Assembly: GCF_000801105.2 (NCBI RefSeq)
Contig: NC_079519.1
Location: 5,516,668-5,580,667 of the forward strand
Direction: 5' to 3'
Source: Raphanus sativus
Lineage: Eukaryota; Streptophyta; Magnoliopsida; Brassicales; Brassicaceae
DNA length: 64,000 nt
The notes beneath the pieces were generated by a model. The model was not told the origin of the DNA, searched no databases, and saw only the letters and a list, made by a program, of their open reading frames with translations. A program made the translations under genes and the position numbers. This document shows positions 7,958 through 18,467 of the stretch, in pieces; position 1 is the stretch's first letter, and every line of letters begins with the position of its first letter.

Positions 7958-10457
7958 CTATGGTGGTGATTGTGAGCGGTTACTGTCATGTTTGTGGTGG
8001 TTTCGAGATGTGTAATCAGATGGGTGGATGACATAAAGACCTGGCATATTCAGATTGAGGAAAGGCTGAGAAGGATGAAAAGTAGCAGTGGATGACGAAG
8101 GCGGGTGTGTAGCTGAGTGTGAGAATCCTGATGATGCTGCATTTGAGAGCAGTGGCAATGCTGTCGCTGTTGTGGCTGTTCCACCACTGGACTGATCTTG
8201 CGCTTGCCATGTCCTGGCTGGGAAACTTTGGGAAGACCGTGGCATAAAGCCTTCCTTTGGTGTTCTTTCCTGGAGACGAGAATTGAATTTTTTACGACAT
8301 ATATAGAACTAACAAGCAAAAACATAACATAACGCTAACAAGCAAAACATAATACTCTGCGGAAAGTACTTCTCACTGAGCAAATATCACAACAGTCGCC
8401 ACCTGCTGAATATCTAGTTGCACAAATTACACTCCTAAATCGAGCAAGTTTGCTAAGTTTTGAAAAACCCTTATTTCATATGGTGTTCTAGTTCTTGACA
8501 GAAGGAACCGAAGATTTGTGCAAGTTATACTTATATGCAGTAACACCAGTTAGATATAAAGAGATGTGAGTTTATGGTATTACCATGGATGAAAAGAACG
8601 CAGAAGGATGGACATGCCGGTTAATAAGATGGTCTGGACCCCTCTTCAAGAAATTGAAAGGTGTATCACATGTTGATGCAGCCATGTGGTTCTCCATCTG
8701 TGATTATAAATGGAAGAACAAGAAACTCATGAACCAAGAAAGAACCATGAGAATTCTAGCTAGTTAATTGGGAAAATTAGCTTTGAGTTGCAAGATAGCG
8801 ATGTGATATGGACAAAGTAACATTTGACCAACGGTTGCAGCAAACAGCCAAACACATATCAAAGTAAATCATATTTGGTGAACAACAGAGAAAAAGATGC
8901 ACCTTGGAGTTCCTTCCACATACGATATTGTTAAGGTTTTGCTTTGGACTATCTCCCAGTGAAAGAGAGATTCCCAAATTGAGGTCGAGCTTAGAATTAG
9001 CTATAGTTAGTAAACATGTTAACAAGTTAGTAAGAGCTTCATACACACAGAGAAGAAATATCACGGATGGCAGCAAAACCTGCACAGAAATCGACCAGTT
9101 AAACAAGCAAGGAACCGAGTATCAATTGCATTACCTGCCTCCGGAATAATCCGGGATGCATGAGGCTCGATTAAAGAAGCAGCCTCCCTTCCATTCCATT
9201 TTGTGGCTGTCGCCTTGTCATAAACCCTGCTTCCATAAAGATTCCAAATAGATAAAATTCAGGATGAAAGACACAACATGTGTAAAGGCCAAAAATTTAG
9301 ATCCCTGGAGAAGTTGATTACATGTTTCCATTTAACTGCTCCCTTTGAGCTCCCCACCCGCCAATCTTGTGCAAAGCAACTCCTTGATATTTTGAATTAT
9401 TCCTCGAGAAACCAGAGCTCTGACGCCTAAGTACTTGTACAACTTCCTCTTTGGAAAGATTCGCCATCTGAAAAGTTGGATAACCAGAGTAAGAACACAC
9501 ATCAAAGCATCCATGTCTTGAGTACATTTTCTAAATCCGTAACCAAAACCTGCTTGAGATCCTCTTCATAATCGCTGATAACGAAATTGATGTCAGCCTC
9601 CAGACCCCTGAACTTTACAGCAGCTCGATCATACGCCCTGCATCAAAAAATGTTGAAACTTGAACTTAAAGAAACATCCATTTTATTGTACAATAAGCAA
9701 AAACAGTTGAGACATCAATAAGATCATATATATGCAAATGCATTGTTACCTAGCTGCAGCATGGGCAGTGTCAAATCCACCTGTTGAATTAAAAAAGAAT
9801 GAAACTTAATTATAGAGAGCAATAAACACAGATGAAACCACCTCACGGTGGGTAAAACTGATAGAAGCCATACCTAAATAAACTTGTTTACCGCAATCCC
9901 TGCAACAATGGAGAAACGAAAAGATTATTATTACACAACAACAAACTCCTCATCCTATATAAATCAAAGAGAAGTAGATTTTACCAGATATGCGATTCCC
10001 ATCTTCCAGTCCTCCTATAAAAAGTAACACCTCTATACTGAGAACTCTTAGACCTAGGCCCTCTCCTGCTCTTCTTCACCGGCTGTGCGGCCGGTGGCTG
10101 CATAACCACCCTCGCAGCATCTCCGCCTTGATCCCCTCCTCTCAGGAAGGAAATATCAACGGAGGTCCTGGAACTCTGCCCGCTCAAATCAACAAAACTC
10201 GCACCATCTCCATCCCCTTTAGCAGCAACAGGAAAGAACTCCTTAGTCGTTTCTTCTCGACCTCCTCCTCCTCCTCCTCCTTTGAGTATCTCAAACTGAA
10301 ACTTAACGGTGGGTGTGGAACACAGCTCCTCTTCACCATCGATGCAGCTGGAAGCCTCGGCATTGACTAGGGAAGAGTTGGACGTCACTGATTCATCCAT
10401 CTGATTCAAAACCTCCTTCTCTAGGTTGAGATTGAGATTGAGGTTGAGATCCAGCAT
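7958..10457 (-). CDS. TOE2: AP2-family floral repressor TOE2 (TARGET OF EAT 2)
   Basis: euAP2 transcription factor that represses flowering. Nine coding exons (minus strand): 9985-10457, 9874-9899, 9750-9780, 9550-9637, 9322-9467, 9135-9226, 8903-9000, 8584-8697, 7958-8269. They total 1380 nt, 459 residues, and every junction keeps frame. An N-terminal repression motif [12 protein letters not shown] is followed by [17 protein letters not shown] and the first AP2 domain (about 139-205, with the 26- and 31-nt micro-exons typical of this family). The second AP2 domain (about 230-285) is degenerate: GGWGAQREQ in place of GRWEARMGQ, and it lacks the YIYLG..EVEAARA exon, as in TOE1. Then come [11 protein letters not shown] and the miR172 site. 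The start was chosen because it gives the family's MLDLNL. TOE2 rather than TOE1 or TOE3 is by elimination and by lying next to PRR3, as in Arabidopsis. Confidence 0.9.
8122..8142 (-). promoter_or_regulatory. miR172 target site in the last TOE2 exon
   Basis: The plus strand here reads as miR172 itself apart from one C for T, so the mRNA pairs fully with one G:U wobble (miRNA position 7). It lies over the codons for NAASSGF, the conserved site in all euAP2/TOE genes. Known effect in the family is translational repression plus cleavage as plants age. Confidence 0.95.
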
Positions 10458-10900
10458 TAATCTCAAATAAAATAAAAAAGTCAAAAGCTCACAGAGTAGG
10501 AGGACAACTATCGCTTTAAACACAATTACGATCAAAAGGTTATCCGATCAACTGACTCAGCGATCGATCGCCGTCGCAATTGGAAATGAGCAGAGATCGG
10601 GACAAAATCACATTACAGTGAGGTAAGAATCTTCTTCACACAAGCAGAGGAGACGAGAGGAGAGTAGAGAATCAACGGAGGAGATTACATGGATTTACAG
10701 ATGACGACGGAGATTATTAAGGAGACTTGGTGTGGCGATGAGAGTGATGTGAATGATAATAGACTTTCCTTCGCCGGAGGAGGAAGAGGAAGAGATTCTC
10801 GTCTCGTCTCGTCGCCTCGCGTCGGGGAATGAAAATGATGATGGGACTCGTAAGCCGAGTCTAGTGGCAACCTTTATCTCTATTTATTATTATTCGCTTC
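10458..10900 (-). promoter_or_regulatory. TOE2 5' UTR and proximal promoter
   Basis: Upstream of the TOE2 start the sequence is purine/pyrimidine-skewed and contains a minimal ATG TAA upstream frame at about 10686-10691 (minus strand). An AT-rich AATAAATAGAG on the minus strand near 10885 may serve as a TATA region. The transcription start is not known. Confidence 0.4.
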
Positions 10901-11650
10901 CATCTTTCTCGCCTATTGGATTACCGGTTATCCCCGGTTCCCGGTTCCATTGGGTAAACTCTGCCAACGTGCTACTCGTTTTGTTTTGTTAACTTGAACA
11001 TGATGTGTTAGAATTTTAAATTATTAGTGTAATTAAGAAACTGCAGCATGATTATCTACATTTAACTCACTGCACTAAATGTGTGTTAAGCTTTTTCTGA
11101 TTTCGTTACCGAACCAAAGGAAGTCATAAATTGGCAGTAAATATCGAAAAAGTTAAAAAAACAAAAACGAATATAGTCGTTCATAACTTTGAAGATGTAA
11201 TCATTTATGAGCGGGTCCTATATGTGCAGATATGTCTCTCTCACCAAAAAGAAATGTCTCATGATTATTGATTTAAATAGATTCCAACTAATGTAAGAAA
11301 TAAGTTGTACAAACTAAAAATAACTACAAGTACTTATATGTGGATTACTTTCTTGTAAAAGAATGTACATATCAGGTTTGATAATTCTAGTGTTTCTTAT
11401 TTGACATAGTGATGAAATTTGATTTTTTTTTGTGTTTGACGGTTCGACAGTCATACACGAATTAGCTAAGGTGTTTTAAATTGAAAATTGTCGTATATTT
11501 TTGTACAAAATGTCTAAACAATCCAATGATCAATTATGTTTACAGAAAATCACTTTATTAAAAAACATATGATTTTATGTAATAATGTTTTTCCTTCAAG
11601 TTCTACAACAATGAAATTGTTCCGGTACACTTTAACATGTCTATATCTAT
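10901..11650. other. AT-rich intergenic DNA
   Basis: No gene, RNA or transposon terminus recognised. Probably upstream DNA of TOE2. Confidence 0.5.
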
Positions 11651-12240
11651 AAAGAAAAGATGTATCCCACCTGCTGACACATCAGCGTCCACGTCAGAAA
11701 TTTGGTTACCCAGCATCTGACACGTGTCCAATTCTCTAGACGCACCGTATCAATTACTCCATGTTATCATGGGCTTCGTCTGCGTGTCCTGCGATTGGGC
11801 TTTGTGCGGTTGGGCGTGTTATTCGGCCCGGATACCCTCTAACCCTAGAACGTCGGAAGAGAAGAAACGAGATTCGTCATTCCCCTTCTCACGGTGGCGA
11901 GGCGGTGACGTTTACGCTGCTTCTTCCCACAGCCTAAAACGGTTTATGTTATCGTCTTAACTCCCATTGATTCCTCTTCCACGATCTGTTTTCAAAGCTT
12001 TTTGGATCTGAGAGTTCAGTATAAATATATGTTAAAATTCTTCTCCTCGAACAGATCTTCTGTTCGTTTTCTTTTTTTTTGAACTCTGAAAATGTTGTAC
12101 TTTTGTGTAATTCGTTTCTTTTTTATAATAGATTTTTCAGATGTTTTTACTCTTTGTGTAGTGTTTTAGCAGAAGATAAATCTTTAAAAGGTGGATTCAG
12201 TTTCATGCGTGGTAGTTGTATTCTTACTGTGTTGTTGATT
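11651..12240 (+). other. Orphan promoter/5'-UTR-like stretch ahead of the FtsH fragment
   Basis: GC content rises and the sequence has ACGTGTC and CACGTCAG-type boxes, then CTAACCCTAG and purine-rich text that looks like a plant 5' UTR, followed by T-rich intron-like DNA. The frame at 11724-11960 has no recognisable product. It may be the former promoter of a gene lost here, or part of the segment that carried the FtsH fragment. Confidence 0.35.
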
Positions 12241-12254
12241 AGTTTATTTTACTC

Positions 12255-12954
12255 TTGGCTGGTGCTGGGAAGACGCTCTCGGCGAAAGCTATTGCCGGGG
12301 AAGCTGGTGTGCCTTTCTTCTCCGTCTCCGGATCTGAGTTTATTGAGATGTTTGTAGGTGTTGGTGCCTCGAGGGTCCGTGATCTTTTTTTTTTCAGAAG
12401 GCCAAGGAGAACGCGTCTTGCATTGTCTTTGTAGATGAGATTGATGTTGTTGGTAGGCAAAGAGGAACAGGAATTGGTGGAGGTAATGATGAAAGAGAGC
12501 AGACTTTGAATCAGCTGCTAACTGAGATGGATGGGTTTGAAGGTAACACTGGTATTATCATTGGTGCTGCAACCAATAGAGCAGACATCTTGACTCTGCT
12601 TTTGCTGAGGCCGGGACGGTTTGACCGACCAGTACTATCTGATTCATGCAACATTGATATTATATTATCTTTTAGTAAAAGCTGGTGCTAAGCTATGAGT
12701 TTGTGATGCAGGTAAGTGTTGATGTTCCAGACATCAAGGGGATAACAGATATTCTCAAGGTTCATGCTGGTATTAAGAAGTTTGAAAATGATGTCTCACT
12801 TGAAGTGATAGCGATGAGAACACCTGGATTTAGTGGAGCAGATCTTGCTAATCTGTTGAATGAGGCTACCATATTGGCTGGACGACGTGCCAAGACAGCG
12901 ATATCATCGAAAGAGATTGATGACTCCGTTGACACTTTTTTAATGTGTACGTAA
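12255..12954 (+). pseudogene. Truncated FtsH-type AAA metalloprotease fragment (FTSH2/FTSH8-like)
   Basis: Matches the ATPase region of the chloroplast thylakoid protease FtsH (VAR2 group). A damaged Walker A (AGAGKT with the GPP lost), then [12 protein letters not shown], then a frame change in a T10-CAG tract at 12384-12397, then [16 protein letters not shown] (Walker B), [28 protein letters not shown] and RPGRFDRP. An intron (12632-12711, GT..AG) is retained, then VSVDVPDIKG and PGFSGADLANLLNEA, ending near KEIDDSVD. The N-terminal transit and membrane part and the whole C-terminal HEXGH protease domain are missing. The retained intron means it arose by DNA duplication, not retroposition. 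FtsH is not expected between TOE2 and the Pumilio gene, so it is a transposed fragment. Confidence 0.85.
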
Positions 12955-13000
12955 GTTTGTAGTAATCAGTGATTAACACTTTTATGCTTGGACGCTTCAC

Positions 13001-13210
13001 GGAAAGATGCTTGGGTCAACTAGAGTGGTTACTCTTCTAGCGTTCAATCCAAAATAAATGTCCAATGTGAAAAGTCACTGCAGATGGTCGTTTTATGAAT
13101 GAATAAAGTCATCCATTAAACATAGAAATCCAGTATATATGTTAGCTCTTTAACTTGGGATTGATAGGAAAGATGCTTGGGTCAACTAGAGTGGTTTTTC
13201 TTCTAGCGTT
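13001..13210 (+). repeat. Duplicated 44-bp block downstream of the FtsH fragment
   Basis: The block starting GGAAAGATGCTTGGGTCAAC occurs at 13001-13044 and again at 13167-13210 with two mismatches. The sequences following the two copies differ. It looks like local duplication in decaying DNA. Confidence 0.7.
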
Positions 13211-14097
13211 ATTCTTCTGCTACCTCTGAACCGATTTTAACTTACTGATCTCATCAGTTTCATTGCAGGAACAGCAGCCAATGTGTTATTGAACACTTTT
13301 AATCTTTTATGCTTCGACGAAGACATTGTTTTCTAAAAATACAAATTCTGATTTTTTGAGACTCTTGACTCTGTTTTGATTTTAAATTTAGTTAACAGAC
13401 AACTGTCTTATCTTTGAGTTTTGCATTTCCGGTTCTGATGGAACCATCATAGTAAAACTTACACATAAGCCCAATTATTGGTTACAAATACAGAGCCTCT
13501 AATATGTATTTACTATGTTTCAGTGGTTAAATATTTCCATGGAATATATCGTACTACTTTATTCACCCATAAAACAAAATAAATATATTCCAAATAAATC
13601 AACGCAACCGCTGCATGACATAACCTCATAAAATCTATAATCCAGTCAGCATAAATTATTCTAACATTATTAGTAACGCAAATAATTATTGTAAACGATA
13701 TATTTTTTTTTTCTAAAACATTCAATAAAACTATATTTTCCATATGTTTTTGTAGTCATTTTGATTATGTTATCAATATTTATATTTCAACTACTAAATT
13801 TTAATCAGAAATATATCAGTTATCAGTTTATAATCAGTTTTAAAGTTCCAAATATAAAATATACGGAAAAAAATTAAAACCCCTAAGATTATTTCTGACA
13901 TTTTACTCTTACATTAAAATTATCAACTCATTGCCATGATACATCTTTTTCACCAAAAGTGCATCGTTAATCAGTTTATATCAAATTTAAGCTATCCAAC
14001 ATGTCGATATACAATATTTTAATGTTATTATTTTCGGTTTACATGACTAATAATTAACTGTCCTAATAAGAATTTTTCCACCTCTATATTTTACTAA
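13211..14097. other. AT-rich intergenic DNA
   Basis: No supported gene or repeat boundary. Confidence 0.5.
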
Positions 14098-16521
14098 TCT
14101 AATCTATTAAAACTGAAGTACATATTAGATTTGACCCTAACTTTTCCTAAATATTTACAATAGAATGCCACTAACATTAAAACACAGTAGTTTTGCATAT
14201 TTAATAACCAATTACTTATCTTTTTAATCACGCCATTTTTTAACTTCCTATATCTTTGAACAATTCTTAAATAATATACGTAAAGGATCTTAAAAGATAT
14301 TCATATATCCTTAATAGTTGTGTGACGATTAAAATGATGAAACTATCTCAAATCTAACAGGGATGAAGATTCGAAGGATTACTGGGTTTCTCTGTAATTA
14401 ATGGAGAAAATAATCGCATGTTACAGCATCGGAAGGGTTTTGTTGATCTCGATCAGTGGAGAATATGCAATTCTTAGTTCAGAGATTTCCAGATACCAGC
14501 ATAAAAGGCAAGGCTTACTCTGTTCTGATTTTTTAGAAGAGCAGACATGTTTATATATTTGAGGGATAGATTTGTTGTTCATGATATCTTAGGTTGCAAT
14601 ACGCAGTCTCTGCTCCTGTGTTTTTCACTTTTATGTTTATCATAATTCAGTGAAACAAGTTTCTTAATGGATTCATCAGCTGTTAATTCCAGAAACAAAT
14701 TTCAGGCTTATTTTTTTCATTGATATGAAGGTGGATATTGGCAGAAAAAGTTGTTAATCGGGAGAGATGAAAGAGGTCATATTTTTTGACTTTTGTGTTC
14801 AATAGAAAAAAATACAAAAAAAAAATTAGTTAAGTTGAAAACAACATGTGTACTTTTTTATTTCCCAATTTTTATTTGTGGGTCTTCTCCATTAATAATA
14901 TAGTAAAGTATTTTCTTTGTAATGTATTATGATCCATATTAATAACCACACTATGTAGTTAAAATAAAAATTAGTGAATCGGAACTGAACCGAACTTTCT
15001 AAATACCCTAGCCGATCCTAAACCTGCGGAAACAAAAAAACCAAAAAACTGAATCGGAACCGAATCACCCGAGGTTTATGTAAATATTGAAATTATTAAA
15101 TTTTGAAAATATATGTACGTGATTTAAAGTTTGAATTGAAACTTATTAATGATGTTACATTTTTATCCTACAGTAAAACATGTTAGTTAATTTTTTTTTA
15201 ACTTATATAACTAAAGATATATTTAAACATAGATCGAAAATATTTTTTTATTATTACATAACTAACACAACATACATCCAATACAAAAATAATAATAAGA
15301 CCAGCAACACAATATATAGTATCAGAAATTTAACTAACAAAGTGTGTTGGCATAAAAAAAAAACTAAAGAAGTGTAAATGCAAACATTAAATTGTTGTGT
15401 TTGACATATTATATTTATCTTAGTTAAAACAAAAACTCGTGTGGACGCTATTATCTAAACCATGTTTAATACTTAAACTAAACCATTTAAAATTAACCAA
15501 CCATTACGTCTGTACCACCTCAAATAAAGCAACGGCTTTAACAACTTTAACAAACTACATCAATTTAATAATCCAGTCAATATTAACAAACCATAAAATA
15601 ATCACTAAGTAAGACAACTCACATTCATCACAAATCAATTTGTCCCAGTCTACTCGGGTTAGACGGACCTTGAATTTGCAAAAATCTTATATGATATATC
15701 TTCCCATTAATCACAAATATATTTATCTACATATTAACTACGCAAATATAATTTATCTAGATAACTAATAAGAATACTTATTAAATTAGTATATTACAAT
15801 ATATTCTCTTTAACAAAACAGTTCATATGTAACTCTAAATTCTGATATATGAACCAAATTAAAATAATAACTAAATAGCTCAATTCAATAATTTAGATTA
15901 TTAGCTAATTTTTTTAAAAAAAAATCTATTTATTTTTAATTTTTCTATCTAAACATGTATTTATTTAAAGAAAATATCAATATCAAATGTGAAATTTATA
16001 TATAACTTTAACTAAAAATATATTATATTTTTAAAAAATCCAGAAATATTTTTATTACTAATAAAAGACAGTAAACCATAGAAAGATAAACACAAACTTC
16101 TAATTTATAAAGTTCAGAAGCTAAACACATTGAGTAACACAAACAAATATCAAAACTGAATAACTATAAATATATAACAAAATTTATACCCGCACGGGTG
16201 TGCGGGTCAAAACTCTAGTCTATATTTACAAATTCTTTCTTTCCTCGCAATTTTATTTATATTCATCCAATTCTAGAAAATTACAAAACAATGTAATACC
16301 ACAACCAACTCTCAACTATAATTAGCGCATCAATTACCTAAAGGAAAATCATCTAATCTTCTAGATAGTATGGTTTATTTAGTCTTTACAAACAATAATG
16401 TCGACAAAATTTAACAACAAATCTATATTTTACAATAATAATAGATAAGATTAAATATTATATCTAACTATTTAAATTATTTTCTAATTTACATCCCGCC
16501 CGTAGGGCGGGCCAATCCTAG
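14098..16521 (+). mobile_element. Nested non-autonomous Helitrons
   Basis: The left end reads A|TCTAATCTATTAAAAC, like the TC..ATTAAAA starts of crucifer Helitrons. Two Helitron 3' ends are present. One has the hairpin CCCGCAC/GTGCGGG (16189-16206) followed by CTAG|T at 16215-16219. The other has CCCGCCC/GGGCGGG (16495-16511) followed by CTAG|T at 16518-16522. One element is therefore inserted in, or joined to, another. There is no Rep/helicase frame, so they depend on others. The 5' end of the second copy could not be placed. Confidence 0.75.
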
Positions 16522-17255
16522 TTTCATATAAACAACAAATCAAAAAGAAATGAAAGAGAAGCCATATCTAATTAACTCGCATTTAATCTTATGCCTTGAG
16601 TCTAGTTTAAAAGTAGTGTGAAACAAAGAGATTAAAGCAACCAAGAAACTGCAGGTAGGTTTACAAGGGTAATCATAAAGTGAAACAAAATTCTTCAGAT
16701 AATTAGACACATTCGTTCTTCTTTTGCAAAGCGACAAAGCTTAGCTACTCATCTACTAGGAGAAATAGTTAGGTAAAAGCTTCGCTTAGTTTTTACATGG
16801 ACAATTGCTTTGGCACCTTAATGCATCGAGAGTTCGAACTCAGGTTTTACAGTCGTATAACGAAAATGACCCAAAAAATATCTTTGCTTGTGTCCAAACG
16901 ATTCTCTTTTTCTTTATAAATGTTTTATTATAGTGGGGTAGGTCAAATGATAATGTCGACTAGCTTTAGCCGGTTGCCAAAAGTGGAATGTCAGAAAAAT
17001 CTCGAAGATCATGAATCTCAACGAATAGAATGTATGCACATGTACAACAGAGATTGCGCCCCAGCCACTTCTCATTCTCAGGTCAAAGTCTTCCTCATCT
17101 GTTTATCTGATCTGACGGCCCACGTCCGTTTTTACTTTCCTAAAATTTAGGAGTTCTACCTTATTTTTTCTAAGAGTGCGATTGGTAAATCTTAGCGTAA
17201 CTGGGCGTAATAATTATAGAGGAACTAAGAGTAACACTACTAGAGTAAATAAATA
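16522..17255. other. Intergenic DNA, possible SINE remnant
   Basis: No supported gene. GAGTTCGAACTC near 16830 and GGGTAGGTCAAATGATAATG near 16936 resemble pol III box fragments, but no complete SINE could be bounded. Confidence 0.35.
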
Positions 17256-17503
17256 CTCTCTCTGTTTCAAAATAGACGAAGTTTTAGGATTGTGCACGAT
17301 TATTAAGAAACTTGTTTTTTAATTTAAAAGTATCATTAAAATATAAATTAAAAATTGTTCAACCAATCACAAAATAAATTACATTTTATTATTAGTTACA
17401 CAGTTTTTGATAAAATTAAAAAGTACATTGATATACTAAAATATCAACTATTTTGAAACATCAAAAATTCCCTAAAACATCATTTATTTAGAAACGGAGG
17501 GAG
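17256..17503. mobile_element. Stowaway-like MITE
   Basis: Terminal inverted repeats CTCTCTCTGTTTC and GAAACGGAGGGAG (the CTCCCTCCGTTTC type of Tc1/mariner MITEs) are flanked by TA on both sides (17254-17255 and 17504-17505). The 248-bp interior is AT-rich with no coding capacity. Confidence 0.85.
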
Positions 17504-17505
17504 TA

Positions 17506-18156
17506 TAATAAAGAAAGAAAAGATGTCAAATCAAGCGTAATACATTTTTTTCTTCGAAGAACAAGAGGAAAAAATCAACTAATTTACTCTATTTAAATAG
17601 TTACTGGCAGAAAAATAGGTGAAAAACTTTCAACCTGATTGGTTTAATATTAGCTGAACTGGGAGTAAAAATGTTTTCCACCAAAAATATAACGCCACAT
17701 GTACTATTCAGTCAGACCCTAAGATTTCTACTGTTTTTAATAGTTAATGCATTTATATAGTTTCATTTTCATTTCATTTTTTGTTTCTACATTTGTCACG
17801 ATTTGCATTTTTCTTTTGCCTAAATGTCAAAGTGAAATTGGATTTTTGGAGTCACGGACTAAGGGTTATACTTTTACATTTTGCTTTAATTATAATATTA
17901 TAATACATCGAGATTTGTTGTATATATTGGTATAATGATGATAGGCTGATAGCCATATGTTGGACATAAACCATCACTAAAGATTATGAAGAAATTATAA
18001 AATAAAAAAATTAATCTCTAGTATATAATTCTTTAGTCAAAAGTCAAAACAAATAATATGATAGTTAGCAAAAAAAACAAACAAATTATGATAGTATTAC
18101 TATTTACTCCTATCTCTTTACAGCTACGGCGCTGAATCGCCAACGTCTTGCCAACT
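17506..18156. other. Intergenic DNA before the LINE
   Basis: Nothing further recognised. The 62-codon frame near 17.8 kb lacks any domain. Confidence 0.5.
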
Positions 18157-18174
18157 CTGTACAAGTTCTTCTTT
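18157..18174. repeat. Left target-site duplication of the LINE
   Basis: CTGTACAAGTTCTTCTTT is repeated exactly at 24029-24046. The last Ts merge with the poly(T) that is the element's tail. Confidence 0.92.
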
Positions 18175-18467
18175 TTTTTTTTTTTTTTGAACTGAATTTT
18201 GCATATAAATTAAAAGAGAAAAAGTAGCAAAAGCAGCCAGAAGCCCACTTTAATACAACCCATCCAGAAACTCATTAGAACCTAATTGCCCTTAATAATG
18301 AAAGCCCAAAAGGAAAAAAGAAAAAAGAAAAAAGAAAAAAGAAAGAAGCCCAAGCCTCCTTAGTCTAGCAAATGAAAAGAGACGAGAACAAAAGAGGAAA
18401 ATGAAAAACGAGAAAACCCTAAGCAGAGAAGAAGAAAAAAGGAAATAAAACAGAGGGGGGGGGGTGA

